Assembly (NCBI GenBank): GCA_016199405.1
Contig: JACQGS010000270.1
Location: forward strand, 1-8,209
Source: Chloroflexota bacterium
GTDB taxonomy: Bacteria; Chloroflexota; Anaerolineae; UBA4142
Reading direction: 5' to 3'
Length of the DNA: 8,209 nt
Below, in pieces: positions 5,488-8,209 of the stretch (the stretch's first letter is position 1; each line of letters opens with the position of its first letter). The notes below the pieces were generated by a model. It worked only from the letters and a program-made list of their open reading frames with translations, ran no database searches and was not told where the DNA came from. The translations under genes were made by a program, and so were the position numbers.

Positions 5488-6705
5488 CTCGCCCTTGCTC
5501 TGCATTCGATCCATCCGCACTTCCTTCGGCAGACCCAGGACGCGTTCGCCGATGATGTTCTTTTGAATCTCGGACGTGCCCGCGTAAATCGTCGGTCCGC
5601 GCGATCCGAGGAAACTCACGCCCCACGCGGTTTGCCCGCCGCCATCAATTCGGTCGGGACCGCTGAATTCTGGCGGCGCGCCTTCCAGCACATTGCCGTA
5701 CGGTCCCAAAATTTCCATCACCCATTCGTGATAGCGCTTGCCGTATTCGCTGTAATACAATTTCGCGATCGATGACTCGGGTCCCGGGCGCAGCCCCTTT
5801 TCCAAGCGCGATAAAGTCCGCAGCCCTGAATAGCGCATCACTTCCAGCTCGACGAACGCGCGACCCAGTTTCTGCCGCACGAGCAGATCGTCGAACGCGG
5901 CGCCGCCGTTCTTTTTCAACTTGCGCGTCGCGCCCAGTAGCCGCCGCAGCGACATCATGTACGCCGTAACGCGGTTGAGCGTGCCCGAGCCGCGTTCGTA
6001 CCCCAGGGTCGTCTGCGCGATCATCCAGCCCTGGTTCAATTTGCCGATCAAGTTTTCTTTCTCGACGCGCGCGTTCGTGAAAAAGACTTCGCAAAATTCC
6101 GAGCCGCCCGTGATCTGCTTGAGCGGGCGCACCTCGATCCCAGGTTGGCGCATGTTGATGAGAAAGAACGAGATGCCTTGATGCTTGGGCACGGTGGTAT
6201 CCGTGCGCGCGAGCAAAATGCCCCAGTCCGCGATCGTGCCGCCGCTCGTCCACACCTTTTGCCCATTGATCTCGTAATGGTCGCCTTTGTCTTCGGCGCG
6301 CGTTTTCAAACTCGCGAGATCAGACCCAGCATTCGGCTCGGAGAAAAGTTGGCACCAGATTTCGTCCGCGTTCAAAATTTTCTTGAGAAAGCGCTGCTTT
6401 TGCTGCTCATTGCCGTGGACGATGATCGTGGGTCCGCAAATCGAAGTGCCGAGACCGTTCACCGCCGAGGGCGCGTTCGCGCGCGTCATTTCGTCCGAGA
6501 CGATCGCTTGCTCCATCGGCCGCGCGTTCTTCCCACCGTACTCTGCGGGCCAGCCCATGCCGATGAAACCCGCCTCGTACATTTTGCGGTGCCACGCTTT
6601 GCGCTCGTCGAGCGTTCTCATCTCGCCGCGCGGCGTGTTGTCTTCAAACCACTTGCGCACACGCGCGCGAAACGCAATGTCTTCGGGTGTGAAATTTAGA
6701 TCCAT
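5485..6705 (-). CDS. Acyl-CoA dehydrogenase, probable catalytic subunit
   Basis: This 406-residue FAD enzyme should oxidise an acyl-CoA to the trans-2-enoyl-CoA and pass electrons to an electron-transfer flavoprotein. The signature CQLFSEPNAGSDLASL (118-133) is present, as are KVWTSGG (150-156) and the C-terminal GTSEIQKNIIGERVLGLPKE. The classic YEGTS glutamate is replaced (IYAGTSEIQ), as in the FadE26/ChsE4-like and related groups. The likely base is Glu237 in TLGYERGSG (233-241), the helix-G position also used by isovaleryl-CoA dehydrogenase. The ATG at 6705 follows a near-perfect AGAGGAGG, which rules out the 15-codon longer start. The gene is downstream of a thiolase gene and directly upstream of a second dehydrogenase gene that lacks both glutamates, which suggests a mixed enzyme. 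Substrate is unknown. Confidence 0.9.
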   Translation of the reverse strand: MDLNFTPEDIAFRARVRKWFEDNTPRGEMRTLDERKAWHRKMYEAGFIGMGWPAEYGGKNARPMEQAIVSDEMTRANAPSAVNGLGTSICGPTIIVHGNEQQKQRFLKKILNADEIWCQLFSEPNAGSDLASLKTRAEDKGDHYEINGQKVWTSGGTIADWGILLARTDTTVPKHQGISFFLINMRQPGIEVRPLKQITGGSEFCEVFFTNARVEKENLIGKLNQGWMIAQTTLGYERGSGTLNRVTAYMMSLRRLLGATRKLKKNGGAAFDDLLVRQKLGRAFVELEVMRYSGLRTLSRLEKGLRPGPESSIAKLYYSEYGKRYHEWVMEILGPYGNVLEGAPPEFSGPDRIDGGGQTAWGVSFLGSRGPTIYAGTSEIQKNIIGERVLGLPKEVRMDRMQSKGE

Positions 6706-6709
6706 GATG

Positions 6710-6717
6710 CCTCCTCT
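6710..6717 (-). promoter_or_regulatory. Strong ribosome binding site of the catalytic dehydrogenase gene
   Basis: AGAGGAGG stands four bases before ATG on the coding strand and is the best Shine-Dalgarno match in the window. It fixes the start at 6705. Confidence 0.8.
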
Positions 6718-6743
6718 AAAAGTGGGACCCAGATTAAAGCAGA

Positions 6744-6779
6744 TGAACACTGATAAAAATCTGTGTCAATCTGTGTTCA
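6744..6779. repeat. Ten-base tandem and inverted repeat upstream of the dehydrogenase
   Basis: Two 10-base units, aatctgtgtc (6758-6767) and aatctgtgtt (6768-6777), follow each other. The arm tgaacactgat (6744-6754) is complementary to atctgtgttca (6769-6779) except at one position. The unit pattern resembles the tandem at 4231-4250 (both fit nATYYGYGYY). Confidence 0.6.
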
Positions 6780-6822
6780 CACTTGCACCGCACTGCGTTT
6801 GGTGCAGTGCAGGTGTCAGTGT
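6779..6822 (-). other. Strong intercistronic hairpin after the thiolase gene
   Basis: In the minus-strand transcript, 12 bases after the thiolase stop, the sequence folds as ACACT/AGTGT, then CACC/GGTG, then GCACTGC/GCAGTGC around the loop accaaac, with a two-by-two internal loop and a single bulge: 16 base pairs in all. A TTTTT run occurs only about 25 bases further on, too far for a textbook terminator. It may stabilise the thiolase mRNA end or cause partial termination before the dehydrogenase genes. Confidence 0.55.
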
Positions 6823-6834
6823 CCAATTATCTTG

Positions 6835-8034
6835 TTACGCCTCTCGCTCAATGATCGTCGCAACGCCCTGTCCGCCGCCGACGCACGCATTTGCCAAACC
6901 GTAACGCGCTTGCTTCGCTTTCAAAATCCGCGCGAGCGTGCCGACCAAACGAATCCCCGTCGCGCCGAGCGGATGACCAATCGCGATGCCGCCGCCCATC
7001 ACGTTGACGCAATCGGGATTGATTCCCAGTTCCTTGATGCAGTTCAACACGACGACGGAAAATGCTTCGTTGATTTCCCAGTAATCAATGTCCTTCGCTT
7101 GCAACCCAGCTTTGGCAAGCGCTTTGCGGCTCGCAGGCACGGGACCCGCGCCCATGATCGTCGGATGCACGCCCGCAAATCCAATCGAGCGAATCGTGGC
7201 GAGCGGCGCGATGCCCTTTTTCTGCGCGGTCTCTTTCGACATCAGGAGCATCGAAGTTGCGGCGGCGTTCAGCGGCGAAGAATTCCCAGGCGTGATCACG
7301 CCATCGGGTTTGAACGACGGCTTCAGCGCTTGCATTCCTTCGAGCGTCACATCATCGCGCACGGCTTGATCGCGATCCACCGTCAAATTTTTTCCGTCTG
7401 CTTGCGGCGCGTCGATGGGCAGAATTTCATCTTTGAAGAATCCATCCTTGTACGCTTGTGCCGCGCGTTGATGCGAACGCGCGCCCCACTCGTCCAATTC
7501 TGTGCGCGCGAATCCGCCTTGCGCGCTGAGCTTCTCCGCGGTCAATCCCATCCCGGCATTTTGCAAATCCCAGTGCTGGTACTCTGGCTCGGTACGCAAG
7601 CGAGGGTTTCCCACGATCGCGCCTTTCTCGCGTAGCGCGCCGCCCATCGGTACGCGCGTCATGTGCTCCATTCCGCCGACCAGGACGACATCCGCAAACC
7701 CAGTCGCGATTTCCATGAAGCCGATGTGAATGCTTGCCATCGCCGAGCCGCATTGCTGGTCAACAAATTTGGAAGAAAGCGTCTGCGGAAGGTTCGCGAG
7801 AAAGATCGGATTGCGACCGCCAAAAGTCCACTGCTCGGAAACGCCGAGCGCGGAACCGACGATGAAATCGTCAATCTCTTCCGCCGCGATCCCAGTCCGT
7901 TTGATGAGTTCGGGCAGCAAGCGCGCCAAAAGTTCGTCGGCGCGCAATTGATTGAACCAGTCGCGCTCGGGCTCGTTGGGGCGGGAGCGGGATTGGGCTG
8001 TTCGCAAATAGCCAGCAATGACGACATCATGCAT
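6835..8034 (-). CDS. Acetyl-CoA acyltransferase (thiolase)
   Basis: The 399-residue protein has the normal length and all catalytic parts of a classical thiolase. The acylated cysteine is in QQCGSAMASIH (Cys95). NEAF is at 322-325, the active-site histidine is in GGGIAIGHPLGATG (His354), and the second cysteine is in CVGGGQG (Cys384). In degradation it cleaves 3-oxoacyl-CoA with CoA into acetyl-CoA (or propionyl-CoA) and a shortened acyl-CoA; the reverse condensation is also possible. Placement before two acyl-CoA dehydrogenases and a MaoC hydratase favours the degradative role. The start at 8034 has GAGGA eight bases upstream, overlapping the stop of an ABC permease gene only 12 bases away. 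I cannot separate an FadA-type (broad) from a substrate-specific thiolase by eye. Confidence 0.93.
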   Translation of the reverse strand: MHDVVIAGYLRTAQSRSRPNEPERDWFNQLRADELLARLLPELIKRTGIAAEEIDDFIVGSALGVSEQWTFGGRNPIFLANLPQTLSSKFVDQQCGSAMASIHIGFMEIATGFADVVLVGGMEHMTRVPMGGALREKGAIVGNPRLRTEPEYQHWDLQNAGMGLTAEKLSAQGGFARTELDEWGARSHQRAAQAYKDGFFKDEILPIDAPQADGKNLTVDRDQAVRDDVTLEGMQALKPSFKPDGVITPGNSSPLNAAATSMLLMSKETAQKKGIAPLATIRSIGFAGVHPTIMGAGPVPASRKALAKAGLQAKDIDYWEINEAFSVVVLNCIKELGINPDCVNVMGGGIAIGHPLGATGIRLVGTLARILKAKQARYGLANACVGGGQGVATIIEREA

Positions 8035-8042
8035 TTTATTTT

Positions 8043-8050
8043 TTCCTCAC
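8043..8050 (-). promoter_or_regulatory. Thiolase ribosome binding site overlapping the permease stop codon
   Basis: The coding strand reads GTGAGGAA, in which TGA is the permease stop and GAGGA the Shine-Dalgarno core of the thiolase, followed by an A-rich spacer and ATG at 8034. The arrangement suggests one transcript and translational coupling. Confidence 0.65.
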
Positions 8051-8209
8051 CGCGAGCCGCGCAGACGCGGGTCAAGCACATCGCGGAGCGCGTCGCCGAA
8101 CATGTTGAAACCGAAGACCGCGAGACTGATTGCCAACCCCGGCCAGATGGCGAGCCAGGGCGCGACGAGAAAATATTGTCTGCCTGAACCGCTGAGCATG
8201 CTGCCCCAC
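8047..8209 (-). CDS. C-terminal end of a DppC/OppC-type ABC transporter permease
   Basis: Only the last 53 residues are in the window; the gene begins beyond the right edge. The reading frame ending in TGA at 8047-8049 gives WGSMLSGSGRQYF, a hydrophobic segment VAPWLAIWPGLAISLAVFGF, and the tail NMFGDALRDVLDPRLRGSR. The FNxxGDxLRDxLDPRLR ending is highly typical of the DppC/OppC (binding-protein-dependent peptide/nickel) permeases, where it follows the last membrane helix at the cytoplasmic side. Such permeases work with a DppB-type partner, ATPases and a binding protein, which would be expected to the right. The substrate cannot be inferred: family members import oligopeptides, nickel, opines or sugars. 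The thiolase starts 12 bases after the stop, so they probably share a transcript. Confidence 0.88.
   Translation of the reverse strand, partial: WGSMLSGSGRQYFLVAPWLAIWPGLAISLAVFGFNMFGDALRDVLDPRLRGSR

Noticed and set aside
6763..7635. Plus-strand open frame of 290 codons opposite the thiolase
   Set aside because: There are no recognisable motifs, and it lies across a gene with all four thiolase active-site motifs.

Overview
The window looks like bacterial chromosome of moderately high GC. It has Shine-Dalgarno-led genes, many gcg/cgc codons, and every gene I can support lies on the minus strand, so transcription runs from right to left. Gene content (acyl-CoA dehydrogenases, thiolase, MaoC hydratase, NDP-forming acyl-CoA synthetase, Dpp-type ABC permease) and the structured, periodic repeats at gene junctions suggest an uncultured environmental bacterium. 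Chloroflexota (Anaerolineae-like) is my best guess, from general resemblance only; no marker gene is present to prove it.

Layout in transcription order (right to left): the C-terminal end of a DppC/OppC-type ABC permease (8209-8047); a thiolase whose ribosome binding site overlaps the permease stop (8034-6835); a 129-base gap with two hairpin-forming repeats; an acyl-CoA dehydrogenase with a probable catalytic glutamate (6705-5485); a heptamer-repeat hairpin; a second acyl-CoA dehydrogenase without a visible catalytic glutamate (5396-4257); an AT-richer stretch with a two-helix pentapeptide-repeat membrane protein (4022-3183); an alpha/beta hydrolase (2986-2186); a MaoC-type enoyl-CoA hydratase (2159-1668); another heptamer-repeat hairpin; and an ADP-forming acyl-CoA synthetase that runs off the left edge (1601-1). 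The synthetase carries a heptamer repeat read in frame as an interdomain linker.

Together the metabolic genes form most of a beta-oxidation-like route: activation of an acid to its CoA thioester (synthetase), oxidation (the two dehydrogenases, probably one heteromeric enzyme), hydration (MaoC) and thiolytic cleavage (thiolase). A 3-hydroxyacyl-CoA dehydrogenase is not in the window. The substrate cannot be read from the sequence. The pentapeptide gene looks like a foreign insertion that splits the pathway genes into two blocks.

The points most worth a second look are the period-7 repeats, which occur at two gene junctions and once inside a coding sequence, and the pairing of an apparently base-less dehydrogenase with a catalytic one. 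I see no rRNA, tRNA, CRISPR array, insertion sequence or phage gene.
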